12,848 nt of DNA from assembly GCA_026786225.1 (NCBI GenBank), contig JAJAYN010000067.1, positions 1 through 12,848 on the forward strand, written 5' to 3'. Shown one piece after another: positions 1-7,171 of this stretch. Each line of letters begins with the position of its first letter. Within the stretch, counting starts at the first letter, position 1. The DNA comes from Burkholderiales bacterium. Lineage in GTDB: Bacteria; Pseudomonadota; Gammaproteobacteria; Burkholderiales; Usitatibacteraceae. The position numbers were made by a program, and so were the translations under genes. The notes beneath the pieces are model-generated. The model worked only from the letters and a program-made list of their open reading frames with translations. It had not been told where the DNA came from and did no database searches.

Positions 1-365
1 ACCAGAAATCCGCCCGCTCCTTCGACAAGCATGGTGTCGGCTTCCACACTGAGCCGATCAAATGCAGCGCGTATGACTGCCATATCCAGCACAACCTTTT
101 CGTGTGTCGCCGCCAGATGCGGTGCGATGGGCTCACTGAAGCAGTAGGGGTTGATGTCGGCGAGCGCAGCTTTGGTCGCTGAGACTTCACGCAATGCCAC
201 CACATCCGTGTTCATTTGCACGCCGTTGATATTGATCGTCCCCGCTGCAATCGGCTTCATCGGCGCGGCAACCAGTCCGCGCATCGCGAAGGCCTGAAGC
301 AAGGCGCAGGTCACAAAGGTCTTGCCGGCGTCTGTGTCTGTACCGGTGACAAAATAATTCCTCAT
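1..365 (-). CDS. bioD: ATP-dependent dethiobiotin synthetase BioD, N-terminal part (3' end outside window)
   Basis: BioD closes the ureido ring of dethiobiotin from 7,8-diaminopelargonate, CO2 and ATP in the cytoplasm, the step before biotin synthase. I translated the minus strand from the ATG at 365-363 and obtained 121 codons that stay open to the window edge. The protein begins MRNYFVTGTDTDAGKT, giving the family P-loop GTDTDAGKT at residues 8-16 (Lys15), the conserved MKP at 36-38 (Lys37), and VEGAGG ending at residue 119. A complete BioD has about 220-230 residues, so roughly half is present. The ATG overlaps the bioC stop in an ATGA, indicating translational coupling as the last visible gene of the bio operon. 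Confidence 0.93.
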   Translation of the reverse strand, partial: MRNYFVTGTDTDAGKTFVTCALLQAFAMRGLVAAPMKPIAAGTININGVQMNTDVVALREVSATKAALADINPYCFSEPIAPHLAATHEKVVLDMAVIRAAFDRLSVEADTMLVEGAGGFL

Positions 366-1273
366 GATTTTCCGACCATGCGCTTGAATTCGTTGATATC
401 GATGGTCTGTTGCCCGTCGATGGTTTTTCGTTTCATGAACGCAGGTTTCCTCGCATGTCCATAAACGACTTCATACGTCGCAGGAAGGCGTTCGCCTTTG
501 CGAAATGCTTCGTAGGCCGTGACCATGCGCTGCCAGCGATACCGCCCCATCAACCCTGTGCTGCGACCGTTTTGCACGTTGTGCGCGCCGATGCCCTTGA
601 GTTCCTTCAGCAGCGGTTTCAGCTCGTTGTAGGTCAGCGTAATGACTTCCTGATCCATCACCGGGTCGGCGAATCCAGCGTGAACGAGGATGTCGCCGAT
701 GTCGTGCATATCGACGAATTTGTTGACGTGCGGCTTGTCGTCAACAGCGCGAAAGGCCGCACGCAGCTCCTTCAGTGTGTCGGGGCCTAGCGTGGTAAAC
801 ATGAAGAGGCCATTGGGCTTCAATACCCGCACGACTTCTTTCGCCACAATTTCCGGATTGCACCATTGCAAGGTGAGATTCGACATGACGAAATCGATGC
901 TTTCGTTTTTGAATGGCAGTGACTCTGCATCGCTGCAAAGCCAGCACAATGACGGCGCGCGACCGGTGACGCGCTTCAACCAGGATGCCGACTTTGCCTG
1001 CGATCTGGCGGTGACCAGCATTTGCGGCGCCAAATCCAGGCCGATGATGTTTGCTTCGGTATAGCGCTCGCGCAGTTTGGCCGTCGCGTATCCTGTGCCG
1101 CAGCCGACATCGAGTACGGTTGCCGGCTGCAGCTTGATGTATTGGAGCCGTTCGAACAGGCGATCCGCAATTTCACGTTGCAGGAAGGCGTTGCCGTCAT
1201 AGGTTTTGGCCGCGTCGCCGAAGGATCGGCGCACGGCCGGTTTCGGCGGGAACAAATCTTGATTGGTGCTCAT
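362..1273 (-). CDS. bioC: Malonyl-[acyl-carrier protein] O-methyltransferase BioC
   Basis: BioC is an SAM-dependent methyltransferase. It methylates malonyl-ACP (or malonyl-CoA) so that the fatty-acid machinery can extend it to pimeloyl-ACP methyl ester. The chosen start at 1273 gives 303 residues and overlaps the bioH stop in an ATGA. The frame is open up to 1390, but that extension lies inside bioH and looks unlike protein. Class I methyltransferase features are clear: VLDVGCGTGYATAKL (residues 53-67) is motif I, binding SAM. The stretch IIGLDLAPQML, the SDAESLPF segment and the MSNLTLQWCNP motif follow. The early RRSFGDAAKTYD segment is typical of BioC. It sits between bioH and bioD, which fits the pathway. 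Confidence 0.93.
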   Translation of the reverse strand: MSTNQDLFPPKPAVRRSFGDAAKTYDGNAFLQREIADRLFERLQYIKLQPATVLDVGCGTGYATAKLRERYTEANIIGLDLAPQMLVTARSQAKSASWLKRVTGRAPSLCWLCSDAESLPFKNESIDFVMSNLTLQWCNPEIVAKEVVRVLKPNGLFMFTTLGPDTLKELRAAFRAVDDKPHVNKFVDMHDIGDILVHAGFADPVMDQEVITLTYNELKPLLKELKGIGAHNVQNGRSTGLMGRYRWQRMVTAYEAFRKGERLPATYEVVYGHARKPAFMKRKTIDGQQTIDINEFKRMVGKS

Positions 1274-2034
1274 ATGCTCAAGAAGGTATCCACTTCGCGC
1301 AGAAACGCATCGCGATGGGACATGAATGGCGCATGGGCTGCATGGGCAATCATGGTGTAACGCGCATTGGGCATGTGGTCCGCCATCCATCGTGCTGCGG
1401 GTTCAGGCGTCAACGCGTCATGGTCGCCCTGTATCACCAGCGCGGGCTGCGTAAGCATGGAAGTGTACGGGCGCAAATCATTCGTGCGCAGAATGTCCAG
1501 TGCCGCTGCGAGCGCCTTTAAATCGGTGGCGCCACGTGAGGTGATTGCTTTTTGCAGTTCGTTGACCAGGTCGCGGATATTGGGGGTGTTCAACACTTGC
1601 AGCGCGAGGAAGCTCTTGATGGTTGCTGCATAGTTGACCGACAGCCGCTTGCCAAAGTCGGCAAGTACTGCGGACGACACGGCATGGGGCCAGTCATCGC
1701 TTTGCAAGAAGCGTGGCGTCGTCGCCACCAGGACGAGTTTGTCTACGCGTTTGCCATGACGGCGCGCCAGATCCTGTGCCACCAAACCGCCCAATGACCA
1801 GCCCAGCAGGTGCGAACTTTTCGGCATGGCATTGGCAACCGTATCCGCCATCGCAGTGAGGCTCAGCGTCGCCGCGCCATGCGAAAGTCCGTGTCCGGGC
1901 AGATCGATGATGTGCAGCATGTAATGCGCAGCCAGCGCGTCGCGGACGCCATTCCAAACGGCACCATTCAGTCCCCAGCCGTGCAGTAGCGTCAAATTTG
2001 GACCGCGACCTGAGACCTCAACAAATAAGGTCAT
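1270..2034 (-). CDS. bioH: Pimeloyl-[acyl-carrier protein] methyl ester esterase BioH
   Basis: BioH is an alpha/beta hydrolase that removes the methyl group from pimeloyl-ACP methyl ester. This ends chain extension and releases pimeloyl-ACP for BioF. The 254-residue product has the oxyanion-hole segment LLHGWGLNG (16-24), the nucleophile elbow GWSLGG with Ser80, Asp206 in GDHDALTP, and His234 in HAAHAPF. The spacing matches the Ser-Asp-His triad known from E. coli BioH. The start codon overlaps the bioF stop (ATGA) and the stop overlaps the bioC start, so the gene is embedded in the operon. A generic alpha/beta hydrolase is unlikely given the flanking bioF and bioC and the HAPF motif. Confidence 0.94.
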   Translation of the reverse strand: MTLFVEVSGRGPNLTLLHGWGLNGAVWNGVRDALAAHYMLHIIDLPGHGLSHGAATLSLTAMADTVANAMPKSSHLLGWSLGGLVAQDLARRHGKRVDKLVLVATTPRFLQSDDWPHAVSSAVLADFGKRLSVNYAATIKSFLALQVLNTPNIRDLVNELQKAITSRGATDLKALAAALDILRTNDLRPYTSMLTQPALVIQGDHDALTPEPAARWMADHMPNARYTMIAHAAHAPFMSHRDAFLREVDTFLSI

Positions 2035-3221
2035 TTGCGTTGATACCCCACATTGCCCATCAACTCGACGTCCAGATCGGTGAGTGCCGTGATGAGATCG
2101 AAGAGGTCGTCAGCCGTATGCGCTGCCGTGATCGACACGCGCAGGCGCGACGTGCCCGGTGGAACAGTCGGCGGGCGGATCGCCGGTACAAACATATGCC
2201 GTTCACGCAGCGCGTCGGCAAAGGCCATGGTGGTCGCGTTATCGCCGATCATGATCGGCTGAATGGCCGTCTGCGAATACGGCAATTTCGCAAATTGCAG
2301 TTTCAGGGAGTCGCCAAAAAAATCGATCAGCATGCGCAGGTGTTTCAGGCGCTCGCGGTCTTCCTGCATCACTTCGAGGCTCGCCTGGATGGCCGCAGCG
2401 ATGGCGGGTGGCGTGGCAGTGGTAAAAATATAGGTGCGTGCTGATTGCAGAATCCATTCGACAATATCTTCGTGTCCCGCGACGAATGCGCCGTAGCCGC
2501 CAGCAGCTTTGCCGAGCGTTGCCATGTAGACGATGCGCTCACTCTTGAGATTGAAGTGTTCCAGCGAACCTTTGCCGCGATAACCGAGTACGCCAAAGCC
2601 GTGCGCGTCATCGATGACCAGTAGGGCATCGTACGTCTCGGCAAGCTTCAGCAGTTCTGGCAGCGGCGCGATATCGCCATCCATGCTGAATACGGCGTCA
2701 GTCACGATCAGTTTTCGCCCCGCTCCTTTCGACTCCGCCAGCATGGCGTCGAGCTTGACCAGATTGCAGTGTGGATAGCGCTTGAAGTTGGCGCGCGACA
2801 GCAACGCGCCATCGTTCAAGCAGGCGTGGTTCAATTTGTCGGCGAAAATGGTATCACCCCGCCCGGCAAGAGCGGTGAGGATGCCCATGTTCGCCATGTA
2901 GCCGGACGAAAACAGCAGCGTCTTTGGCAAACCGATATAGTCACCGAGCTTTTCCTCCAGCTCATGATGCGCGCGCATGTGGCCGGACACCATGTGGGAT
3001 GCCGCCGCGCCGAGGCCGTAGCGCTTCAGCGCACGCATCGCCGCCTCCACCACTTTCGGATGATTGGCCAGCCCCAGGTAATCGTTGCTCGCGTACGCCA
3101 TCACCCGTTTGCCATCGACCAGCATGGAGGCGTCCTGCGGGCCGTCGATAATGCGGCGCGCACGCAGTTGATCGGCTTGAGCGAGTTCGGAGAGTTGCAG
3201 GGAGAAGTCGTGAACGGACAT
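2031..3221 (-). CDS. bioF: 8-amino-7-oxononanoate synthase BioF
   Basis: BioF is a PLP-dependent decarboxylative condensing enzyme joining L-alanine to pimeloyl-ACP to give 8-amino-7-oxononanoate (KAPA). The product has 396 residues, close to the family norm. Visible landmarks are ASNDYLGLANHP (44-55), GAAASHMVSG (71-80), TDAVFSMDGD (174-183) and VIDDAHGFGVLG (202-213, with the PLP-contacting Asp204 and His207). The Schiff-base lysine is Lys238 in ATLGKAAGGYGAF. The start at 3221 is preceded by no strong ribosome binding site. It follows bioB after 85 bases that contain a hairpin, and its stop overlaps the bioH start. Confidence 0.95.
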   Translation of the reverse strand: MSVHDFSLQLSELAQADQLRARRIIDGPQDASMLVDGKRVMAYASNDYLGLANHPKVVEAAMRALKRYGLGAAASHMVSGHMRAHHELEEKLGDYIGLPKTLLFSSGYMANMGILTALAGRGDTIFADKLNHACLNDGALLSRANFKRYPHCNLVKLDAMLAESKGAGRKLIVTDAVFSMDGDIAPLPELLKLAETYDALLVIDDAHGFGVLGYRGKGSLEHFNLKSERIVYMATLGKAAGGYGAFVAGHEDIVEWILQSARTYIFTTATPPAIAAAIQASLEVMQEDRERLKHLRMLIDFFGDSLKLQFAKLPYSQTAIQPIMIGDNATTMAFADALRERHMFVPAIRPPTVPPGTSRLRVSITAAHTADDLFDLITALTDLDVELMGNVGYQRK

Positions 3222-3261
3222 GAACGCGGTGTAAATATTAAAACACCAGCATCCGCGCGCC

Positions 3262-3284
3262 TTTCAGGCCAAAAATGCCTGAAA
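3262..3284 (-). other. Hairpin in the bioB-bioF spacer
   Basis: TTTCAGGC at 3262-3269 pairs with GCCTGAAA at 3277-3284, giving an 8-bp stem with a 7-base loop in the only sizeable gap of the bio operon. On the transcribed (minus) strand no uridine run follows the stem. I therefore read it as a possible mRNA processing or stability element between bioB and bioF rather than a true terminator. Confidence 0.45.
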
Positions 3285-3306
3285 AGCCGCGCCAATGCTA
3301 GCGATT

Positions 3307-4341
3307 TTACAGCGGAGTAATTCCCAGTTTGCCAAACAGCGCGCGGTCGCGATCCACATCGGGGTTGCCGGTCGTCAGCAATTTCTCGCCGTAGAAAATC
3401 GAATTGGCACCCGCCAGAAAACACATCGCCTGTGTCGCTTCGTTCATTTCCTGCCGGCCAGCGGAAAGGCGAACGAAACTGGTCGGCATGGTGATGCGGG
3501 CAACGGCGATGCTGCGCACGAACTCGGTCCAGTCCAGCACTTTTTCACCTTGCAGCTTTTCGTGCAGCGGCGTGCCTTCAACCTGCACCAGATAATTGAT
3601 CGGTACTGACTCGGGATGCGGATCGAGATTTGCCAATTGTGCAATCAGCCCGGCGCGCTCATTACGCGATTCGCCCATGCCGACGATGCCGCCGCAACAC
3701 ACGTTCATGCCCGCGCCACGGACGCGCTCCAGGGTATCGAGGCGATCCTGATAGTCGCGGGTGGTGATGATGTCGCCGTAGACTTCCGGCGCCGTGTCGA
3801 GATTGTGGTTGTAGTAATCGAGGCCGGCAGTTTTCAATTGCTCGGCCTGGCCCTCTTTCAACATGCCCAGCGTGCAGCAGGTTTCCAGCCCTAGCGCTTT
3901 GACTTCGCGCACCATGTCCAGCACCGGATCGAGATCTCGCTGCTTCGGTCCGCGCCACGCCGCCCCCATGCAAAAGCGCGATGCGCCATTGGCTTTGGCC
4001 AGTTTCGCGGCGGATACCACCGCAGCCACATCCATCAGGTCTTCGTTTTCGACGCCGGTGTGATAGCGAGCGGCCTGCGGGCAATAGCCGCAATCCTCCG
4101 AGCAGCCGCCGGTCTTGATCGACAGCAGTGTGGATAGCTGTACTCTGTTCGGGTCGTGATGTTCACGGTGCAGCGTTTGCGCGCGGTGCATCAGGTCGGC
4201 GAATGGCAAATTGAATAGTGCCTCGACGGCGTCTCGTGACCAGGCCGCTGGCTTGGCGGCCTTCTGCCAGGAGGTGGGCACGCTAATCGGTATGGGTACG
4301 GGTGTGGAGAGGGCAGCAGTCTGCGACATTGATGAGTCCAT
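3307..4341 (-). CDS. bioB: Biotin synthase BioB (radical SAM)
   Basis: BioB inserts sulfur into dethiobiotin to make biotin, using a radical-SAM [4Fe-4S] cluster and an auxiliary [2Fe-2S] cluster as sulfur source. The 344-residue protein has the radical-SAM motif CSEDCGYC with Cys80, Cys84 and Cys87. The expected auxiliary-cluster ligands are also visible: Cys123 in RFCMGAAW, Cys154 in ETCCTLG, Cys214 in NVCCGGIVG, and Arg290 in SFVRLSAGR. The N-terminus is about 25 residues longer than in short homologues and rich in Pro/Ser. A second in-frame ATG (4329) five codons in is an alternative start. It is the first gene of the operon, with a promoter just upstream. Confidence 0.96.
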   Translation of the reverse strand: MDSSMSQTAALSTPVPIPISVPTSWQKAAKPAAWSRDAVEALFNLPFADLMHRAQTLHREHHDPNRVQLSTLLSIKTGGCSEDCGYCPQAARYHTGVENEDLMDVAAVVSAAKLAKANGASRFCMGAAWRGPKQRDLDPVLDMVREVKALGLETCCTLGMLKEGQAEQLKTAGLDYYNHNLDTAPEVYGDIITTRDYQDRLDTLERVRGAGMNVCCGGIVGMGESRNERAGLIAQLANLDPHPESVPINYLVQVEGTPLHEKLQGEKVLDWTEFVRSIAVARITMPTSFVRLSAGRQEMNEATQAMCFLAGANSIFYGEKLLTTGNPDVDRDRALFGKLGITPL

Positions 4342-4370
4342 AAAAACGCGTTCGGTGAAATAAACATGGC

Positions 4371-4399
4371 ATGATTGCCAAATCCATCCGATATGTCAA
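4371..4399 (-). promoter_or_regulatory. Sigma-70 promoter of the bio operon with overlapping inverted repeat
   Basis: On the minus strand a consensus -35 TTGACA (4399-4394) is followed after exactly 17 bases by AATCAT (4376-4371), which matches TATAAT at four of six positions. Transcription would begin near 4364, about 23 bases before bioB. The -10 is embedded in TGGCATGATTGCCA (4367-4380), a 5-bp-arm inverted repeat that could be an operator. A second inverted repeat, GTCAA-TTT-TTGAC (4395-4407), covers the -35. I see no match to the E. coli BirA operator or the BioR box. Confidence 0.6.
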
Positions 4400-4441
4400 T
4401 TTTTGACGGCACAACAAACGACAATCGTGAACTTATTAGGC

Positions 4442-5212
4442 ATGTCGATTTTCCGCGTAATGTCGTCCTCGAGTCCTTTCGGAAGTGTACTTTCGCAGGA
4501 CTGCACACTTTGCGGTGTGCGTTCGCACGCGAGCCTGTGCGACGCTTGCCATCGCGATTTGCCGTTTCGCCAGGCGCTAGGTTGTCCTCGTTGCAACGCG
4601 ATCAGCACTGACCATCAGGTTTGTGGCGCGTGCCTGTCGGATCCCCCGCATTTTGACGACACCATCAGCGCGTTTCGTTACGCGTTTCCGCTTGATCGCC
4701 TCGTTCAGGCTTATAAATTCAACGCCAACCTTGGTTTGCTATCACTGTTCGCCGATGCACTCGCAAGTGCCATCCGCGCCAACACCGCCGATGTAAAGGC
4801 CGATCTCGTTATCCCGCTACCGCTCGCGCCGAAACGACTTGCCGAACGCGGCTTCAACCAATCCGCGCTGCTTGGCGCAAATATAGCGAAAGCGCTGGGA
4901 ATCCGTTTCGAAGCGCGCGGCATGTTGCGCGTGCGTGAGACCCCACCGCAAACGGGATTGAATCGCGAAGCACGACTGAAGAATGTGCGCGGCGCATTTG
5001 ATTGCGCGCGCCGACTCGAAGGCCGACATGTCGCCGTCGTCGACGATGTGATGACGACTGGTGCAACACTTTCGGAAGCCGCGAAAGTACTCAAAAAAGC
5101 CGGGGCTGCGCGCGTGAGCGCGTGGGTGGTTGCACGGGCGACAAAGGACGAGCGTGACGTAGCGGTCGGCAACGATTTGGAAACGGTCCCATTCCACAAT
5201 ATTCAACGTTAA
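4442..5212 (+). CDS. ComF family phosphoribosyltransferase-like protein
   Basis: This is a 256-residue protein of the ComF/GntX family: an N-terminal zinc-ribbon-like region followed by a type I phosphoribosyltransferase fold. Eight cysteines occur as CxxC or CxxxC-like pairs at residues 21/24, 33/36, 48/51 and 61/64. The PRPP-binding loop VVDDVMTTGAT spans about 199-209, preceded by VIPLPLAPKRLAERGFNQS, typical of the family. Members are linked to DNA uptake in naturally competent bacteria and the E. coli homologue (GntX/YhgH) to carbon use; the biochemical activity remains unclear. The frame is open from a TTG at 4403; ATG 4442 and ATG 4460 are both plausible starts and neither has a strong ribosome binding site. 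It diverges from bioB and lies 5 bases upstream of trmL, so the two are probably co-transcribed. Confidence 0.87.
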   Translation: MSIFRVMSSSSPFGSVLSQDCTLCGVRSHASLCDACHRDLPFRQALGCPRCNAISTDHQVCGACLSDPPHFDDTISAFRYAFPLDRLVQAYKFNANLGLLSLFADALASAIRANTADVKADLVIPLPLAPKRLAERGFNQSALLGANIAKALGIRFEARGMLRVRETPPQTGLNREARLKNVRGAFDCARRLEGRHVAVVDDVMTTGATLSEAAKVLKKAGAARVSAWVVARATKDERDVAVGNDLETVPFHNIQR

Positions 5213-5217
5213 TCGAC

Positions 5218-5688
5218 ATGTTTAACGTCATTCTCTACCGCCCCGAAATCCCACCGAATACCGGCAACGTTATCCGGCTTTGTGCAAATACCGGCGCGAG
5301 TCTGCATCTGGTGCATCCGCTGGGCTTTGAATGGGACGATGCGCGGGTCAAACGGGCGGGACTTGATTACCACGAGTTCGCGAATGTGCAGCATCACGAA
5401 AGCTGGCAAGTCTGTCGTGAAGCGCTCAAAGACTCCCGCCTGTTCGCTGTTGAAACGCGAAACGGATTACGCTACGACAAAGTTGCGTTTCAGGCAGGCG
5501 ATAGTTTTTTATTCGGACAGGAGACCGCGGGTTTGCCCCTAGAGATCATGGATGAATTTGCCGCCGAGCGGCGAGTATGGTTGCCGATGCAGCCCGACAA
5601 TCGCAGCTTGAATTTGTCGAACGCTGTGGCAGTGATGGTGTTTGAAGCATGGCGACAGAACAATTTCACCGACAGCGAAGCTGGGTAG
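5218..5688 (+). CDS. trmL: tRNA (cytidine(34)-2'-O)-methyltransferase TrmL
   Basis: TrmL is a SPOUT-class (trefoil-knot) methyltransferase that 2'-O-methylates the wobble nucleotide of certain tRNA-Leu isoacceptors in the cytoplasm. The 156-residue length matches the minimal TrmL/YibK form. SPOUT motifs are all present: IPPNTGNVIRLCANTG (11-26, motif 1), FGQETAGLP (99-107, motif 2) and NLSNAVAVMVFEAWRQ (132-147, motif 3, forming the SAM-binding knot). The start ATG at 5218 is 5 bases after the ComF-family stop. The gene ends against a hairpin shared with the convergent hsp20 gene. Confidence 0.95.
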   Translation: MFNVILYRPEIPPNTGNVIRLCANTGASLHLVHPLGFEWDDARVKRAGLDYHEFANVQHHESWQVCREALKDSRLFAVETRNGLRYDKVAFQAGDSFLFGQETAGLPLEIMDEFAAERRVWLPMQPDNRSLNLSNAVAVMVFEAWRQNNFTDSEAG

Positions 5689-5692
5689 CCAA

Positions 5693-5717
5693 TGGCCGGC
5701 GCTATTCGCACCGGCCA
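5693..5717. terminator. Bidirectional hairpin between trmL and hsp20
   Basis: TGGCCGG (5693-5699) and CCGGCCA (5711-5717) form a 7-bp GC-rich stem with an 11-base loop in the 40-base gap between two convergent genes. Only weak T-rich sequence follows on either strand. The position suggests it ends both transcripts, but it is not a textbook Rho-independent terminator. Confidence 0.5.
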
Positions 5718-5728
5718 CCAATTTACAA

Positions 5729-6202
5729 TTACTGAACTGTGACGCGTTTGGCGCTGACCGGCACCTTTTTTGGCAACACCAGTGACAGTACGCCGTCTGC
5801 ATATTTGGCTTCAACCGCTGCTTCGTCGATATCCTGCGCCAGACTGAAAACGCGCGATGTTTTGCCGTAAAAACGCTCTGAATGCAATACGCGCCCAGCT
5901 TCCTTGGCTGCGTCTTGGTTGACGTCGACAGGCGTAACATTTTCACGCTTGATCTCCGCCAGAATCGAGACTTCTTTCTGGTCCACTTCGATGTGAATGT
6001 CTTCCTTCTTCGCGCCGGCGATTACCGCGCTAACGTGATACGCAGAAGGATCTTCGCGCACTTCGATTTTGATGGGCGTGACGTTGTTGCGCGCTTCACC
6101 TGGGAGTGGCCGCAGAAATCCGGAAAACAGATCATCAAGGTGATGCGAAAGAAGGGCAGCGGATGGATCCAAACGGTTGTTCAAACGTACTAATGTGTTC
6201 AT
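5729..6202 (-). CDS. Small heat shock protein, Hsp20/alpha-crystallin family
   Basis: This is an ATP-independent holdase chaperone that binds unfolding proteins under stress and forms large oligomers in the cytoplasm. The 157-residue product has a short N-terminal arm (HHLDDLFSGFLRPL), an alpha-crystallin domain at about 44-147 and a short tail. Family marks are IKIEVREDPSAYHVSAVIAG, the loop RVLHSERFYGKTSRVFSL, and the closing AKYADGVLSLVLPK (132-145). The tail RVTVQ may serve as the I/V-x-I/V oligomerisation motif. A ribosome-binding-like AAGG lies about 8 bases before the ATG. The upstream sequence carries a good RpoH promoter, consistent with heat-shock control. Confidence 0.94.
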   Translation of the reverse strand: MNTLVRLNNRLDPSAALLSHHLDDLFSGFLRPLPGEARNNVTPIKIEVREDPSAYHVSAVIAGAKKEDIHIEVDQKEVSILAEIKRENVTPVDVNQDAAKEAGRVLHSERFYGKTSRVFSLAQDIDEAAVEAKYADGVLSLVLPKKVPVSAKRVTVQ

Positions 6203-6224
6203 GGTTTATGCCTTGAGAGTTGTG

Positions 6225-6252
6225 GAGGACAGTGCATTTCAATTGAGGACAG
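6225..6252. repeat. Direct repeat GAGGACAG, two copies 20 bp apart
   Basis: GAGGACAG occurs at 6225-6232 and 6245-6252 in the divergent hsp20/sigma-factor region. The start-to-start distance of 20 bp is about two helical turns. The right copy overlaps the -10 of the RpoH promoter. It may be a regulator site or chance; no matching copy was seen before the bufA genes. Confidence 0.3.
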
Positions 6253-6269
6253 CGGCGCAATATTTCAAG
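6241..6269 (-). promoter_or_regulatory. Sigma-32 (RpoH) heat-shock promoter of hsp20
   Basis: Minus strand: CTTGAAA (6269-6263) equals the sigma-32 -35 consensus. After a 14-base spacer comes CCTCAATT (6248-6241), matching CCCCATNT at all but two of the specified positions. The predicted start is near 6233, about 30 bases before the hsp20 ATG. Both element sequence and spacing fit RpoH, and the gene served is a heat-shock gene. Confidence 0.7.
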
Positions 6270-6330
6270 CCCTCGCCATGCATCTCAAGGGATTCTTATA
6301 GACTCACGGTTCGAACAAGAAAAGGTATGT

Positions 6331-6942
6331 ATGGGCGTAAGCAAAAACGACAACCCCCAGCAAAAGCAGCGCGCGCTGTTTGCAGAAGTGGAAACACATC
6401 GCGGCTACATGCTGCGCTTTGCAACGGCAAAATTGCGCGATGTGGGTCAGGCTGAAGAGGTCGTGCAGGAAGCACTGCTGGCAGCACTTGACGGGATAGC
6501 GAGCTTTTCCGGGCAATCTGCATTGCGTACATGGCTGACTTCTATTCTCAAATTCAAAATTATTGATTTTCAGCGCCGGGTGATCAGCGAGCGTGCGCAC
6601 TTTACCAGCGCGCCGCAAGATGACGATTCCGCTGATCCAGCGTGGCTCGATAAAATGTTCGACAACACCGGGCATTGGCACCCAAGGCTTGCATCGTGGG
6701 CCAACCCGGATGGCGCGTTTGAAGAAAAGCAGTTCTTTGAAGTGTTTGAACGATGCATGGACAAATTGCCAAGCTCAGCAAGTCGGGTGTTTTTCAAGCG
6801 CGAAGTAATGGGCATCGATACCGACGAGATCTGTAAGGAAGAGTCCATTACCGCGTCCAATTGTTGGGTCATGCTGCATCGTGCGAGGATGGCGCTGCGC
6901 GAATGCCTTGATCGCAACTGGTTCCAGGGGGATAAAAAGTGA
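6331..6942 (+). CDS. ECF-type RNA polymerase sigma factor of the buf locus
   Basis: This is a 203-residue extracytoplasmic-function sigma factor. Region 2 lies at about 17-84, with AEEVVQEALLAALDGI and LRTWLTSILKFKIIDFQRR (core binding and -10 recognition). Region 4 lies at about 138-196, with LPSSASRVFFKREVMGIDTDEIC and the helix-turn-helix ITASNCWVMLHRARMALREC. The linker contains the HW...W.NPDGAFE pattern of a known ECF subgroup paired with small zinc-finger anti-sigmas. Region 4 has four cysteines (142, 168, 178, 192). GAAAAGG at 6319-6325 is a suitable ribosome binding site. The stop overlaps the next gene by GTGA, and the position ahead of the bufA genes makes it their likely regulator. 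Whether it regulates itself is not visible. Confidence 0.93.
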   Translation: MGVSKNDNPQQKQRALFAEVETHRGYMLRFATAKLRDVGQAEEVVQEALLAALDGIASFSGQSALRTWLTSILKFKIIDFQRRVISERAHFTSAPQDDDSADPAWLDKMFDNTGHWHPRLASWANPDGAFEEKQFFEVFERCMDKLPSSASRVFFKREVMGIDTDEICKEESITASNCWVMLHRARMALRECLDRNWFQGDKK

Positions 6943-7157
6943 TTGCCGAACATATTGACCTGTCTTGCAAGGAGGCGGCACGGCTCATGAGCCACCGACA
7001 GGATCGCGCACTTTCAGACGTCGAGACTGAAAACTTGAAAAGCCATTTGCTCGTCTGCCTCAGTTGCAGAAACTTCAGCGATCAGCTAGGTGTGCTGAGC
7101 CGGCTGGCGCGCCGATATGGAAACGACGGGCCGCCGCCGGAAGAGGTACCTTTGTGA
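6939..7157 (+). CDS. Small zinc-finger (HxxxCxxC) anti-sigma factor
   Basis: This 72-residue soluble protein has no membrane segment. It has the zf-HC2/ZAS signature H36-xxx-C40-xx-C43 plus an upstream Cys10, in a helical frame (CKEAARLMSHRQDRALSDVE...). Such proteins bind and silence an ECF sigma factor, releasing it when thiols are oxidised or the metal is lost or exchanged. The GTG start overlaps the sigma stop (GTGA) and is preceded by GGGGGA at 6926-6931, so the pair is translationally coupled. This arrangement strongly supports the role. The inducing signal cannot be read from the sequence; copper, another thiophilic metal or oxidants are reasonable candidates from the downstream genes. 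Confidence 0.85.
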   Translation: MIAEHIDLSCKEAARLMSHRQDRALSDVETENLKSHLLVCLSCRNFSDQLGVLSRLARRYGNDGPPPEEVPL

Positions 7158-7171
7158 CCGGAATGACCGCA

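Noticed and set aside
362..1390. Longer form of bioC starting at 1390
   Set aside because: The extra 39 codons overlap bioH, do not resemble BioC, and the ATG at 1273 forms the same ATGA junction used at the other bio boundaries.
2769..3320. 183-codon plus-strand open frame
   Set aside because: It is antisense to bioF, whose PLP motifs are all intact; the translation has no domain.
4403..4408. Plus-strand TTGACG as -35 of a promoter for the ComF-family gene
   Set aside because: No acceptable -10 occurs 16-18 bases downstream (CGTGAA at 17). It is better seen as an arm of the inverted repeat over the bio promoter.
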